From contig NZ_BCNM01000039.1 of assembly GCF_001514495.1 (NCBI RefSeq), positions 1-34,439 on the forward strand: 34,439 nt of DNA, in the 5' to 3' direction. This document shows, in pieces, positions 1 through 7,070 of the stretch. Position 1 is the first letter of the stretch. Every line of letters starts with the position of its first letter. The DNA comes from Paenibacillus pabuli NBRC 13638. Lineage in GTDB: Bacteria; Bacillota; Bacilli; Paenibacillales; Paenibacillaceae. The translations under genes were made by a program, and so were the position numbers. The notes beneath the pieces were generated by a model, which was not told the origin of the DNA, searched no databases, and saw nothing but the letters and a program-made list of their open reading frames with translations.

Positions 1-486
1 CCACATCCGAACCAACTTAGCAAGCTCTTTTTTTTTAAGTTTCTTTCGAAGCTTATTTCATTCGCTTACCGCACCGTATTTCTCGTGTTTTCTTGGCCGG
101 AATTAGAATATATCATGTACAGATTTCGAATGCAAGCTTTATTTTCAAAAAACTTCGAAAGTGCATTCCCCATCAGATATTCTATAATCTCTTTCTTCTA
201 TATAGTAGGTTCTCTTATATATACCAAACTCTCCTTTAGAAAATAGAGAGCCGTGCTTATCCAAACATTACTCTATAAAACCAACGGCACCCTCCACCTG
301 TTCAGGAGTCAAGCACCATACCAACAACGATAGCCAGGGAAGTAACTCCATACTTATCTTCATTCAGTGAAGACAGCATGGATGAGTCTGACCCCGGCTT
401 TTATATAACCTTACATTATATGATTTGACCTAACCTTCTAATAGTAAGCAGTAAATTCGTCCCCACACGAAATAGCTATTCGATCG
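1..486. other. gene-poor stretch downstream of rocF
   Basis: No intact gene, RNA gene or repeat family was recognised. The stretch is AT-rich. On the minus strand it holds one coding-looking but interrupted reading frame (145-363, listed separately). There is no convincing rho-independent terminator for rocF; the best candidate is a weak stem around 454-473 with a 5-bp core and no clear U-tract. Confidence 0.5.
145..363 (-). pseudogene. possible decayed ORF with in-frame stop
   Basis: Reading leftward from ATG at 363, the frame gives a hydrophobic start (MELLPWLSLLVWCLTPEQ...), runs to an in-frame TAA at 268-270, then continues open for about 40 more codons (DKHGSLFSKGEFGIYKRTYY...) to a TGA at 145-147. 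The composition looks more like protein than like random AT-rich sequence, but no family was recognised and no ribosome binding site precedes the ATG. It could be a chance open frame. It lies downstream of rocF on the same strand. Confidence 0.22.
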
Positions 487-1452
487 TTATAAGATTCGTT
501 TGCCCAGTAAGGAAGCAATTAACTCCACGCCAAGGCGGGCCGTGTGCCTGTTCTGATCGAACAACGGGTTAACCTCTACCAGATCCATAGACGTGATTCG
601 GTTTGTGGAAGCGAGGAGCTCTAGTGCAAAATGAGCCTCACGGTAATTCAACCCCCCGGGTACCGGCGTTCCCACACCCGGAGCCTCACGCGGGTCAAGG
701 CAATCCATATCAAAGCTAATATGAATACCATCCGTCCCTTCCCCCACTACTGCTAGCGCTTGCTCAACAACTTGTTGTATCCCCATCCGATCAATATCGT
801 GCATCGTAAAGCTTTTGATGCCAAGTGCCCGGATCTGTTCTTTCTCATATACATCCAGATCACGCAAACCAATATAGACCAGATTGGAAGGATGAACAAA
901 CGGTCCCGCATCCGGAATATGAGACAAATTAAATGCAGAAAGTCCCAGAGCGGCAGCCACACTCATCCCATGCATATTTCCAGTCAGACTTCGCTCTTCC
1001 GTGTTCAAATCTGCATGGGCATCAAACCAGATTACACCCAAATTGGAATAATGCACAGACAACCCGGCAAGAGAACCTATGGCTACACTGTGATCCCCAC
1101 CCAGAACAAGCGGAAAAGCACCTCCTGCTATGGCATCAGACACTTCATTGCACACTCTCTCGCTCACCTGAGTAACCTCGGTGACATATTTCACACGATT
1201 GCGTTCAATTGGAGCAACAGACTCCGAGGGACAATCCACACGGATCTCTTTGGCTACATTCAACCCAAGGCTGACAATTTCTCGTTTCAGTCCAGCTGTA
1301 ATTAGTTCATCCGGGCCCAACTCGGCCCCGCCTCGTGCCCCGCCCAACCCAAAAGGAACCTTAATAATGGCAACATCATGATGACGCAACAGCGATTGAC
1401 TCTCATTAGAAGAATTCAGCAATCCGGTAGATTCCATATCATTGTTTCCCAT
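487..1452 (-). CDS. rocF: arginase
   Basis: Hydrolyses L-arginine to L-ornithine and urea in the cytoplasm, the first step of the arginase route. The ureohydrolase metal-binding motifs are visible: GGDHS (residues 118-122), DAHAD (144-148) and SFDMDCLDP (246-254), which together bind the Mn2+ pair. At 321 residues it is somewhat longer than typical Bacillus arginases of about 300, owing to a roughly 20-residue N-terminal extension. The ATG start follows a good GGAGGAG site. It lies 53 bases downstream of rocD on the same strand and is probably co-transcribed with it, which gives the ornithine-consuming enzyme first and the ornithine-producing one second. Family assignment is secure; arginase rather than agmatinase is inferred from the motif context and from pairing with rocD. 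Confidence 0.95.
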   Translation of the reverse strand: MGNNDMESTGLLNSSNESQSLLRHHDVAIIKVPFGLGGARGGAELGPDELITAGLKREIVSLGLNVAKEIRVDCPSESVAPIERNRVKYVTEVTQVSERVCNEVSDAIAGGAFPLVLGGDHSVAIGSLAGLSVHYSNLGVIWFDAHADLNTEERSLTGNMHGMSVAAALGLSAFNLSHIPDAGPFVHPSNLVYIGLRDLDVYEKEQIRALGIKSFTMHDIDRMGIQQVVEQALAVVGEGTDGIHISFDMDCLDPREAPGVGTPVPGGLNYREAHFALELLASTNRITSMDLVEVNPLFDQNRHTARLGVELIASLLGKRIL

Positions 1453-1505
1453 ATAGGTCAGCTCCTCCGTTACTTATATGAAGAATTCAAAGGAATGAAA
1501 GGTAT

Positions 1506-2699
1506 TTAGTCACCCAGCACCTGAGCAATACGTTCCAATGCCCAGTCGATCTCAGCCTCAGTAATGGTCAGCGGCGGCGCAAAGCGAATCGTTGTATCAT
1601 GCGTTTCCTTACAGAGCAAGCCAACAGACATTAATTTCTCACAATATGAACGTGCAGGCACATGCAGATCAACACCGATAAACAAGCCTCTACCACGGAT
1701 CTCACGTACAGCTGAACTGCGAATTCCCTGAAGACGTTTCATAAAATAATTCCCCAGACGCTCCGAGCGCTCCGCAAGCTTTTCATCTTCCAGAACTTCC
1801 AATGCTGCGACAGCCACGGCACAAGCCAGTGGGTTACCCCCAAATGTGGAGCCATGAGAGCCCGGTTCAAACAAATCCAGTATTTCTGTATTAGCAGCAA
1901 TGGCCGAGATGGGCATCACTCCCCCTCCCAGCGCCTTACCCATAATCCAGATATCCGGTTCAATCCCTTCCCAGTCAGATGCAAACCGGCGTCCCGTTCG
2001 TCCGAATCCAGTCTGAACTTCATCCGCTACCGTCAATACCCGGTTTTGTTTGCATAACGTAAAGGCTTCAGCAAGATAACCTTCAGGTGGGATGACAATA
2101 CCGGCTTCCCCTTGAATGGGTTCAACAAGAAAAGCGGCCGTGTTCGGTGTGATCGCCAGCCTCAGCGCTTCAATGTCGCCATAAGGAATGATTTTGAATC
2201 CGGGGGTAAATGGCCCGAAGTCTTTTTTGTACTCTGCTGAAGATGAAAATGAGGTAACCGTCAGAGTTCTTCCATGGAAATTACCAGAGCATACGATGAT
2301 TTCAGCCTGATTCTCAGGTACACCTTTGCAACGATAAGCCCACCTCCGTACTGCTTTCACGGCTGTTTCAACTGCTTCAGCTCCCGTATTCATGGCAAGA
2401 ATTTTGGATTTTCCGGTAAACTGTGCGAGCTTCTGATAGAAAAGGGAGGCAGCACTGCTGTGAAATGCCCGTGATGTTAATGTGACCCGATCCGCCTGAT
2501 TCTTCAGCGCCTGAATGATTGCCGGATGTCTGTGCCCATGATTCAATGCCGAGTATGCACTCAACATATCCATATAGCGGCGACCTTCCGGGTCCTCAAC
2601 CCATACTCCTTCCGCCTGTTCAATGACGATCGGGAGTGGATGATAATTGGGTGCAGCATAACGTTCCGACCAATCCATTAACATTTTCGAATCTGACAT
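1506..2699 (-). CDS. rocD: ornithine aminotransferase
   Basis: PLP-dependent class III aminotransferase that moves the delta-amino group of ornithine to 2-oxoglutarate, giving glutamate-5-semialdehyde and glutamate. Seen in the sequence: the cofactor-phosphate motif NTGAEAVETA (104-113), the PLP aspartate in VADEVQTGFGR (D226) and the Schiff-base lysine in MGKALGGG (K255). The length of 397 is normal for the family. The ATG follows a strong AGGAGGGGG site. It is the first intact gene after a promoter-operator (2726-2754) and is followed closely by rocF. The close pairing with arginase favours ornithine as substrate over acetylornithine. Confidence 0.95.
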   Translation of the reverse strand: MSDSKMLMDWSERYAAPNYHPLPIVIEQAEGVWVEDPEGRRYMDMLSAYSALNHGHRHPAIIQALKNQADRVTLTSRAFHSSAASLFYQKLAQFTGKSKILAMNTGAEAVETAVKAVRRWAYRCKGVPENQAEIIVCSGNFHGRTLTVTSFSSSAEYKKDFGPFTPGFKIIPYGDIEALRLAITPNTAAFLVEPIQGEAGIVIPPEGYLAEAFTLCKQNRVLTVADEVQTGFGRTGRRFASDWEGIEPDIWIMGKALGGGVMPISAIAANTEILDLFEPGSHGSTFGGNPLACAVAVAALEVLEDEKLAERSERLGNYFMKRLQGIRSSAVREIRGRGLFIGVDLHVPARSYCEKLMSVGLLCKETHDTTIRFAPPLTITEAEIDWALERIAQVLGD

Positions 2700-2725
2700 A
2701 TACCCCCATCCCCCTCCTATGATTG

Positions 2726-2754
2726 ATTATATTGTATACAAAATACAATATTAA
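2726..2754 (-). promoter_or_regulatory. rocD promoter with GntR-type operator
   Basis: On the minus strand there is a -10 TATAAT (2726-2731), a 17-base spacer and a weak -35 TTAATA (2749-2754). The perfect 10-bp palindrome TTGTATACAA (2732-2741) sits in the spacer directly against the -10. The same palindrome recurs in the promoter of the broken transporter (3595-3604). A bound regulator here would block RNA polymerase. Assignment to the nearby FCD-GntR protein is inference. Confidence 0.6.
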
Positions 2755-2841
2755 TGTATGCTTCGCCACGACCATTTACGACTCCTGCTCACTTTTTCCG
2801 CAATCACCCAATCTTTCTTATCCCTCGCATATGATTTGCCT

Positions 2842-3084
2842 TTAGCGGGATGTAGAGAGCCTGCGTTCCAGCCAAGAAAGCAGGTTGGCCAGAGTAACTG
2901 TGATTATAAAATAAATCGCAGCTGCAACAAGGAGCGGGGCAAGCGGCTGAAAGGTAACACCCTGAACGGCTCTAGCCGTGTAAATAATTTCGGCAATCCC
3001 GATCATGGACACATCCAATGTTACCCACGCGCCACGCGCATAATCTTGCCAATGGTCCGATCGAAAGGTGAAATCTAAATTCAC
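2842..3084 (-). pseudogene. amino-acid ABC transporter permease, internally deleted
   Basis: The 80-residue product starts like a polar amino-acid ABC permease (DYARGAWVTLDVSMIGI). After about residue 30 it continues directly with the C-terminal end of such a permease (EIIYTARAVQG, then a hydrophobic segment and LANLLSWLERRLSTSR). Intact family members have about 215-220 residues, so roughly 135-140 codons, including the EAA loop that contacts the ATPase, are missing in frame. The GTG start and GAGGG ribosome site remain. A working permease is very unlikely. The missing ATPase gene and the truncated binding-protein gene next to it support decay of the whole transporter. Confidence 0.8.
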
Positions 3085-3107
3085 GGTATATCCCTCACTC
3101 GCTTGGT

Positions 3108-3545
3108 TTATTCGCCCAACATCTCATTCGCTTCAACGACGAAGCGTTCGATGTCCCCGCCCGCTTTGAGCTTCGTTAGCGTACTGTTGATCTGATCAAC
3201 GAGCTCCTGATTACCTTTTTTCACAGCAATTGCTGATCCCCCTTCATCCTCTGCCTGTTCAATGTTGACGCTGGCAACAACCAGCCCCTCCTGGTTCTTT
3301 ACATACTGCTCCGCAACCGGTTTCTCCAGAATAAGCGCGTCTACCCGCCCAGTCTGCAACTCGAGAATCCATTCGGGGATTTTGGCTAGAGAAGTAAGTT
3401 TGGCTCCTTGAATGTCCTGAGCAATCCCTTCCTGAATGGAGCTTTTCTGTACACCCACCCGTTTGCCCGACAAATCATCCAGGGCGCCCAACGCTTCACC
3501 TTCGCCAGCTCTAACAAGCACAGCCTGTTCTGCATAATAGTAGAT
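3108..3545 (-). pseudogene. amino-acid ABC transporter binding protein, N-terminus lost
   Basis: Homology to family 3 solute-binding proteins begins abruptly at IYYYAEQAVLV (about 3545) and continues through the second lobe (GKRVGVQKSSIQEGIAQ, ALILEKPVAEQYV, GGSAIAVKKGNQELVDQIN) to a normal C-terminus at 3108. The signal peptide, lipobox and first half of the ligand-binding domain are absent. The frame continues upstream only as unrelated sequence to a stop near 3591. The family usually has about 260 residues; about 145 remain. A GTG at 3521 could start translation, but there is no export signal. The promoter and operator ahead of it survive (3590-3618), so a non-functional stub may still be transcribed. 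Confidence 0.82.
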
Positions 3546-3589
3546 CTTCTGTAGGGGACCCCTGTTCTGTTTTGGAATGATAAAGACGC

Positions 3590-3618
3590 ATTATTTGTAT
3601 ACAATATACATAAGACAA
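3590..3618 (-). promoter_or_regulatory. promoter with GntR-type operator upstream of broken transporter
   Basis: On the minus strand there is a -35 TTGTCT (3613-3618), a 17-base spacer and a -10 AATAAT (3590-3595). The perfect palindrome TTGTATACAA lies at 3595-3604, inside the spacer and touching the -10. It is identical to the palindrome in the rocD promoter. Flanking bases are also similar and AT-rich, with further TATAC-like half elements. Confidence 0.55.
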
Positions 3619-3877
3619 TAAATGGGCTTTTACGTAAGTAATACTAACAAACATTCTCTTGTGCGGCAATATATTTACCACATTTTTAAGATGAAGTTCC
3701 ATAAAAAGTTATTTACATTACATAAAACTAACACCGATCGGATCATTAAGTTTGCTTGCCCAACTCCCCCCTCGATGTTAAGATGATAAAAACTTGAAAC
3801 TCCCGAACGGCGCACCATTAGGGGGCTCACACCCTCACATATCCAATCATCACTATATACAGAAGGGGGGATTCGGT

Positions 3878-4522
3878 ATGGAAGCACCCAAATACCGGTC
3901 CTTGAAAGATCACGTTTACGATTATATCGCGCAGAAAATTCAAGACGGGACATTACTCCCTAATCAGAAGATTAACGAAGCGGAGATTTGTAAAAAGTTG
4001 GACATTAGTCGTACGCCTACTCGGGAAGCCTTATTCCAGCTCGCTTCTGACAATCTTCTGCAATACATCCCGCGCAGGGGATTTATCGTCACTCCTTTTG
4101 ATGCTGGCAAAAAACTAGAGTTCTCCCAGGCGATCGGGGCGCTCGAAGCACTCGCTGCCACACTCGCGGCAGATCACCTCAAACCGTCTGAAATCCTGGA
4201 GATGGAGGCCCTTGTTGCACGGATGGATGAAGATATTACCCAGCTTGATCTGGCTGCTTATAGCAAAAATCAATATCAATTTCACAACCTGTACATCCAG
4301 CGCTGCGGCAACGCCACTGTCATCGAGATGTTAAACACGTTGAAAAACAGCTTTATACGCCAGTCTTATGTTAGCGACAATAAGCCGAAACTATCCGGTG
4401 TGCTTAACCAAGTAAACGAAGAGCATCGTCAAATCGTTAGCGCTTTTCGAGCAAAGGATAAACTGCAGTTGGAAGCGCTGCTAAAGCACCACTGGCGCAT
4501 CATTGACAACGATATGCTGTAA
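3878..4522 (+). CDS. GntR family regulator, FCD subfamily
   Basis: Transcription regulator of 214 residues. It has an N-terminal winged helix (about 8-75, with the recognition segment ICKKLDISRTPTREALFQLA and the wing RRGFIVT) and an all-helical FCD ligand domain. The latter carries histidines in FHNLYIQ, EEHRQIV and KHHW that match the metal-ligand pattern of this subfamily. Start chosen at ATG 3878 because AGAAGGGGGG precedes it; an upstream in-frame ATG (3794) has no ribosome site. It is transcribed away from the broken transporter and rocDF. FCD regulators typically bind short palindromes of the TTGTATACAA type, so the two copies nearby are its probable operators. Control of arginine or ornithine use is inferred. 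Confidence 0.85.
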   Translation: MEAPKYRSLKDHVYDYIAQKIQDGTLLPNQKINEAEICKKLDISRTPTREALFQLASDNLLQYIPRRGFIVTPFDAGKKLEFSQAIGALEALAATLAADHLKPSEILEMEALVARMDEDITQLDLAAYSKNQYQFHNLYIQRCGNATVIEMLNTLKNSFIRQSYVSDNKPKLSGVLNQVNEEHRQIVSAFRAKDKLQLEALLKHHWRIIDNDML

Positions 4523-4596
4523 CGGGTTCATCCCCAGTCTTGAGTGTACATTTCTTTATAACTCCCTGAATTGGACTTCAAGCCTGAGAACACGGC

Positions 4597-4634
4597 AAAA
4601 GGCACCTCCCCTTTAAGGGCGGGGTGCCTTTTTA
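4597..4634. terminator. bidirectional rho-independent terminator
   Basis: Stem built from AAAAGGCACC and GGTGCCTTTTT with a GC-rich inner part and a TTTAAG loop. It has a U-tract on the plus strand and a T-run on the minus strand. It separates the convergent GntR gene and methyltransferase gene. Confidence 0.8.
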
Positions 4635-4705
4635 GATGCCCGTTTTGAGTCAGCCAACTTTTTTCACATCCGTTATTGGAGCAGCCTCTCCACCGACAAA
4701 CAAAC

Positions 4706-5446
4706 CTATTCGTTCTGTTTACGATCATTATCCATCGGCGTTCTCGCTTCAAAGACGGCATACCCCAGTCTTTTGCCGTATCTCAGAAGCAAACGATCGT
4801 TCGTGCGGCTCATACGCTGTACTTGCTCATCCTCAAACAGAGTCACGTCCATCTCTCGATGAGGATCATGATCTGTGCCCCACATTCCCATAGAGCGTGA
4901 GTTTTCTTTGATCAATACCGCAGTGAAACCACTCTGTCTGAGACGTCTTTTCCATGTGGTCATAGTCGCAAGTGTCTTTATCCCATAAAATTGTTTGAGC
5001 CTGCGGCTCATCACTTCTGTCTTCCTTCCAGATAATATCATTTCTCGATCAATGAAGAGACCTCCCGGCTTCAGAACCCTTCTATATTCGGCAAGTGCGC
5101 TGCGCCAATGAGTGAAGATCGTAACAGACTCCACAAATATCACATCAAAATGATGATCCGGAAAAGGTAATGATTTCACATCCGCCTGAATAAAGCGAAC
5201 ATCCAAACGCTCTCGACGGGCACGCCGCACCGCTTTGTCTAACATCTGTCGGTTAAGATCAACTGCAGTTACCCGATAACCGTTTCGAGCCAGGTAACAA
5301 GCCGTTCGCCCCGTACCACAACCCACCTCTAACACCTTACTGTGGACAGGCAGAGACAGCGTATCCAGCAGCTGCGTCGTCGCTGTGAACCCTCCCGGAT
5401 GGGCACTCCCTTCCCCAAGCCGGGCCAGTAAATCATGATAATCCAT
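4706..5446 (-). CDS. class I SAM-dependent methyltransferase
   Basis: Cytoplasmic methyltransferase of 246 residues with a Rossmann-type SAM fold. Motif I is LEVGCGTG (39-46), the acidic end of strand beta-2 is VDLN (62-65), and motif II/post-II lies in IQADVKSLPFPDHHFDVIF. RRVLKPGG marks the later conserved turn. The substrate is not evident; the Methyltransf_11/25 group includes small-molecule and quinone methylases. The start has a strong AAGGGAGGGG site. It is monocistronic, convergent with the GntR gene across a terminator. The C-terminal part after about residue 140 is Arg/Lys-rich and not diagnostic. Confidence 0.85.
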   Translation of the reverse strand: MDYHDLLARLGEGSAHPGGFTATTQLLDTLSLPVHSKVLEVGCGTGRTACYLARNGYRVTAVDLNRQMLDKAVRRARRERLDVRFIQADVKSLPFPDHHFDVIFVESVTIFTHWRSALAEYRRVLKPGGLFIDREMILSGRKTEVMSRRLKQFYGIKTLATMTTWKRRLRQSGFTAVLIKENSRSMGMWGTDHDPHREMDVTLFEDEQVQRMSRTNDRLLLRYGKRLGYAVFEARTPMDNDRKQNE

Positions 5447-5610
5447 GACATCCCCTCCCTTTCACTCCCTCCAGTGTATGGAGCAGATTGAAAAACGGCT
5501 CCTCCCTATATAAATTCCGGGTACTCGTCCATACCAATTCGTCCTCTTCTTACTATGATATACAAACCGTTGATTTCAAGCGGCAACCGCACCTAATGAG
5601 GAGGATATGC

Positions 5611-5967
5611 ATGTACAGAATTAATCCGGTATGTGAAGAAACGGTTTCTCCGCACGTTGGACGTTCCGTTTGTCTCGTTATGAACGACGGTAGGCATATG
5701 TATGGTACACTCAGTCAATGTCGTGATGGAAAAATCTATTTGAACGGATGTTTCGAAGGGCCACGGCTGTGTTCAGTCAAATCCAAGCAGCAGCTTGTAA
5801 AAAGCAGCAAGAAAAATGTGGTTACAAAAAAGAAAGTTAAATCTTCAGCCTACGGTCCATATGGTTATGGAGGATATGGTGGGGGTTACGGTGGTTACGG
5901 CTATGGAGCGGGAATCGATCTGGCTCTGGTAGCAACGCTGTTTCTGCTGCCATTCCTGTTTATCTAA
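5611..5967 (+). CDS. Gly/Tyr-rich small protein with Sm-like N-terminal segment
   Basis: 118 residues, start chosen at ATG 5611 because GAGGAGG (5598-5604) lies six bases upstream; an in-frame ATG at 5596 overlaps that site. The N-terminal third (VGRSVCLVMNDGRHMYGTL) resembles a short beta-barrel, Sm-like pattern. Next come a Lys/Ser-rich linker, a run of Gly and Tyr (about residues 80-101), and a hydrophobic C-terminus (LALVATLFLLPFLFI) that could insert in a membrane. Proteins of this layout occur in Paenibacillus and are sometimes compared to spore-coat proteins, but no function is assigned. A 21-bp terminator stem follows. Confidence 0.75.
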   Translation: MYRINPVCEETVSPHVGRSVCLVMNDGRHMYGTLSQCRDGKIYLNGCFEGPRLCSVKSKQQLVKSSKKNVVTKKKVKSSAYGPYGYGGYGGGYGGYGYGAGIDLALVATLFLLPFLFI

Positions 5968-5977
5968 ATATTTTCAT

Positions 5978-6026
5978 ACCAAACAAAGAACCTTCTCGAT
6001 TTCTACGAGAAGGTTCTTTGTTTGGT
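5978..6026 (+). terminator. strong perfect-stem terminator
   Basis: A 21-bp perfect inverted repeat (5978-5998 with 6006-6026) around a 7-base loop, immediately after the Gly/Tyr-rich gene. The right arm ends in TTCTTTGTTTGG, which is T-rich rather than a pure T-run. The unusually long perfect stem would also act as a barrier to transcription from the right. Confidence 0.75.
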
Positions 6027-6148
6027 TTATCACAGTTTAAAGTTTCTTCTGCCGCAAATGTGAGCGCAAACCATTTTATCAAAGAAATCTAATTTATTAT
6101 GTATAAATGAACTTACTATTCTGAAATCGCGATTCAAATAAAAGGCGT

Positions 6149-6177
6149 AAAAAAAGGCATTCGTCAAAACGAATGCC
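6149..6177 (-). terminator. minus-strand terminator with no obvious gene
   Basis: A 9-bp perfect stem (6156-6164 with 6169-6177, loop CAAA), followed on the minus strand by a run of seven T (6149-6155). It is a textbook terminator, but the ydjO-like gene upstream already has its own at 6231-6255. It may be a back-up terminator or end a short RNA. Confidence 0.65.
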
Positions 6178-6230
6178 GGGAACTTCATATTTAATACCCT
6201 TACCTTTATACAAGATGTCAGGTTCAACTT

Positions 6231-6255
6231 AAAAAAAAACACCTCGTTAGAGGCG
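6231..6255 (-). terminator. terminator of the ydjO-like gene
   Basis: Minus-strand stem CGCCTC/GAGGTG (6240-6245 with 6250-6255, one G-U pair, loop TAAC) followed by nine T. It begins about a dozen bases past the stop codon of the ydjO-like gene. Confidence 0.75.
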
Positions 6256-6266
6256 GGTAAGCTATG

Positions 6267-6494
6267 TTAAATCCGATTTCCTTTAGGCATCGTTTTCAGA
6301 TTGCTATTCGAATTTTCAAGCAATGGCAGCATCCTGGTCGTGCTAACCATCTCAGAAGCACATATCGGACAAGTAGGCACGCTATCAAACGCAAAATTGT
6401 CCCGCATCCATCCTTTGCACGTATCACTCGTACATTCCCAGATTGCTGCATCTGCTTGCGGAATCTCTTCCAACGGTTTTTTGCGATTATACAT
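6267..6494 (-). CDS. YdjO-type cold-inducible zinc-ribbon protein
   Basis: Small soluble protein of 75 residues. It has two cysteine pairs, C-T-S-D-T-C (about 20-25) and C-P-I-C (about 42-45), separated by about 16 residues and consistent with a zinc ribbon. The WxCxxxxCKGWMRDNF and PxCPICxSEM patterns match the YdjO family (cold-inducible, unknown role). A good AAGGGGG site precedes the ATG. It lies downstream of the cold-shock gene on the same strand, beyond that gene's terminator, so it probably has its own promoter (a TATAAT-like -10 at about 6616-6621). The pairing with csp supports a cold-response role. Confidence 0.75.
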   Translation of the reverse strand: MYNRKKPLEEIPQADAAIWECTSDTCKGWMRDNFAFDSVPTCPICASEMVSTTRMLPLLENSNSNLKTMPKGNRI

Positions 6495-6638
6495 GACTTC
6501 TACCCCCTTTGTTATGGAAAAACATCTAAACCGACGTTATTTCACAAAAGCCATTACTTAGCGGAAGTTTGATCCCGCTCCGACTTCTGTCTCGACAACT
6601 ATTGGGCCGACTTTCATTATAACTGCTCAAAAAAAAGA

Positions 6639-6674
6639 AGCTGCCTTTACCATTATAACATGTTAAAGGCAGCT
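6639..6674 (-). terminator. terminator of the cold-shock gene
   Basis: An 11-bp perfect stem AGCTGCCTTTA/TAAAGGCAGCT (6639-6649 with 6664-6674), followed on the minus strand by CTTTTTTTT. It starts ten bases after the csp stop codon. Confidence 0.9.
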
Positions 6675-6683
6675 ATGCTTTAA

Positions 6684-6884
6684 TTACAGTTTTACAACTT
6701 CTTCTGCTTGAGGACCACGGTTTCCTTGTACAATTTTAAATTGCACGCGTTGACCTTCGTCCAGCGTTTTGAAGCCTTCGCCTGTAATAGCGCTGAAGTG
6801 TACGAATACATCTTCTCCGCCTTCAACTTCGATGAAACCGAAGCCTTTATCAGCGTTGAACCATTTTACTGTTCCGTTTTGCAT
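6684..6884 (-). CDS. cold-shock protein (CspA/CspB family)
   Basis: 66-residue cold-shock domain, an RNA/ssDNA chaperone that melts secondary structure in mRNA. Both nucleic-acid motifs are present: RNP1 KGFGFIEV (about 13-20) and RNP2 VFVHFSAI (about 26-33). The N-terminal MQNGTVKWFNADKG is typical. The length is standard. The ATG follows GGAGGTG. The gene is preceded by an unusually long leader of about 150 nt from a consensus-like promoter (7042-7070); the leader contains three related repeats, one including the start codon. This suggests post-transcriptional temperature control as in other csp genes. csp paralogues are numerous in this group, so no gene letter is given. Confidence 0.95.
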   Translation of the reverse strand: MQNGTVKWFNADKGFGFIEVEGGEDVFVHFSAITGEGFKTLDEGQRVQFKIVQGNRGPQAEEVVKL

Positions 6885-7034
6885 GTGAATTACACCTCCA
6901 AATAAAGATTAACATGTTCCTTTGTTCTTTGCAGCAAGCAAATAAAAATTCACACATTGAAAAAGGTACCAGTCATAACCTATAAGTGATCGCCCTTTAC
7001 AATATGTGAATTAGGTTTTCCACTCTCTATAACT
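6883..7034 (-). promoter_or_regulatory. structured 5' leader of the csp gene
   Basis: Read on the minus strand, the leader has arm A1 AATTCACATATTG (7000-7012), arm B CAATGTGTGAATT (6947-6959) and arm A2 AATTCACAT (6883-6891). A2 contains the first two bases of the ATG. A1 and B can form a 13-bp helix with one G-U pair. B and A2 can form about 8-9 bp, which would hide the start codon. The two pairings exclude each other. The structure was read by eye; no folding energy was computed. Confidence 0.5.
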
Positions 7035-7041
7035 TGTTTTT

Positions 7042-7070
7042 ATTATAACTCCGTTTTCACCAAAAAGCAA
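7042..7070 (-). promoter_or_regulatory. csp promoter
   Basis: Minus-strand -35 TTGCTT (7065-7070), a 17-base spacer and -10 TATAAT (7042-7047). The predicted start of transcription near 7035 leaves a leader of about 150 nt before the csp ATG. Confidence 0.65.

Noticed and set aside
3794..3877. N-terminal extension of the GntR frame (MKLPNGAPLGG...).
   Set aside because: No ribosome site at the upstream ATG, while AGAAGGGGGG precedes the ATG at 3878, which also fits the family N-terminus.
6030..6242. 70-codon minus-strand frame beginning MFFFKLNLTS.
   Set aside because: It runs through a clear terminator hairpin and its T-run, and the first codons come from another terminator's T-run; not a gene.
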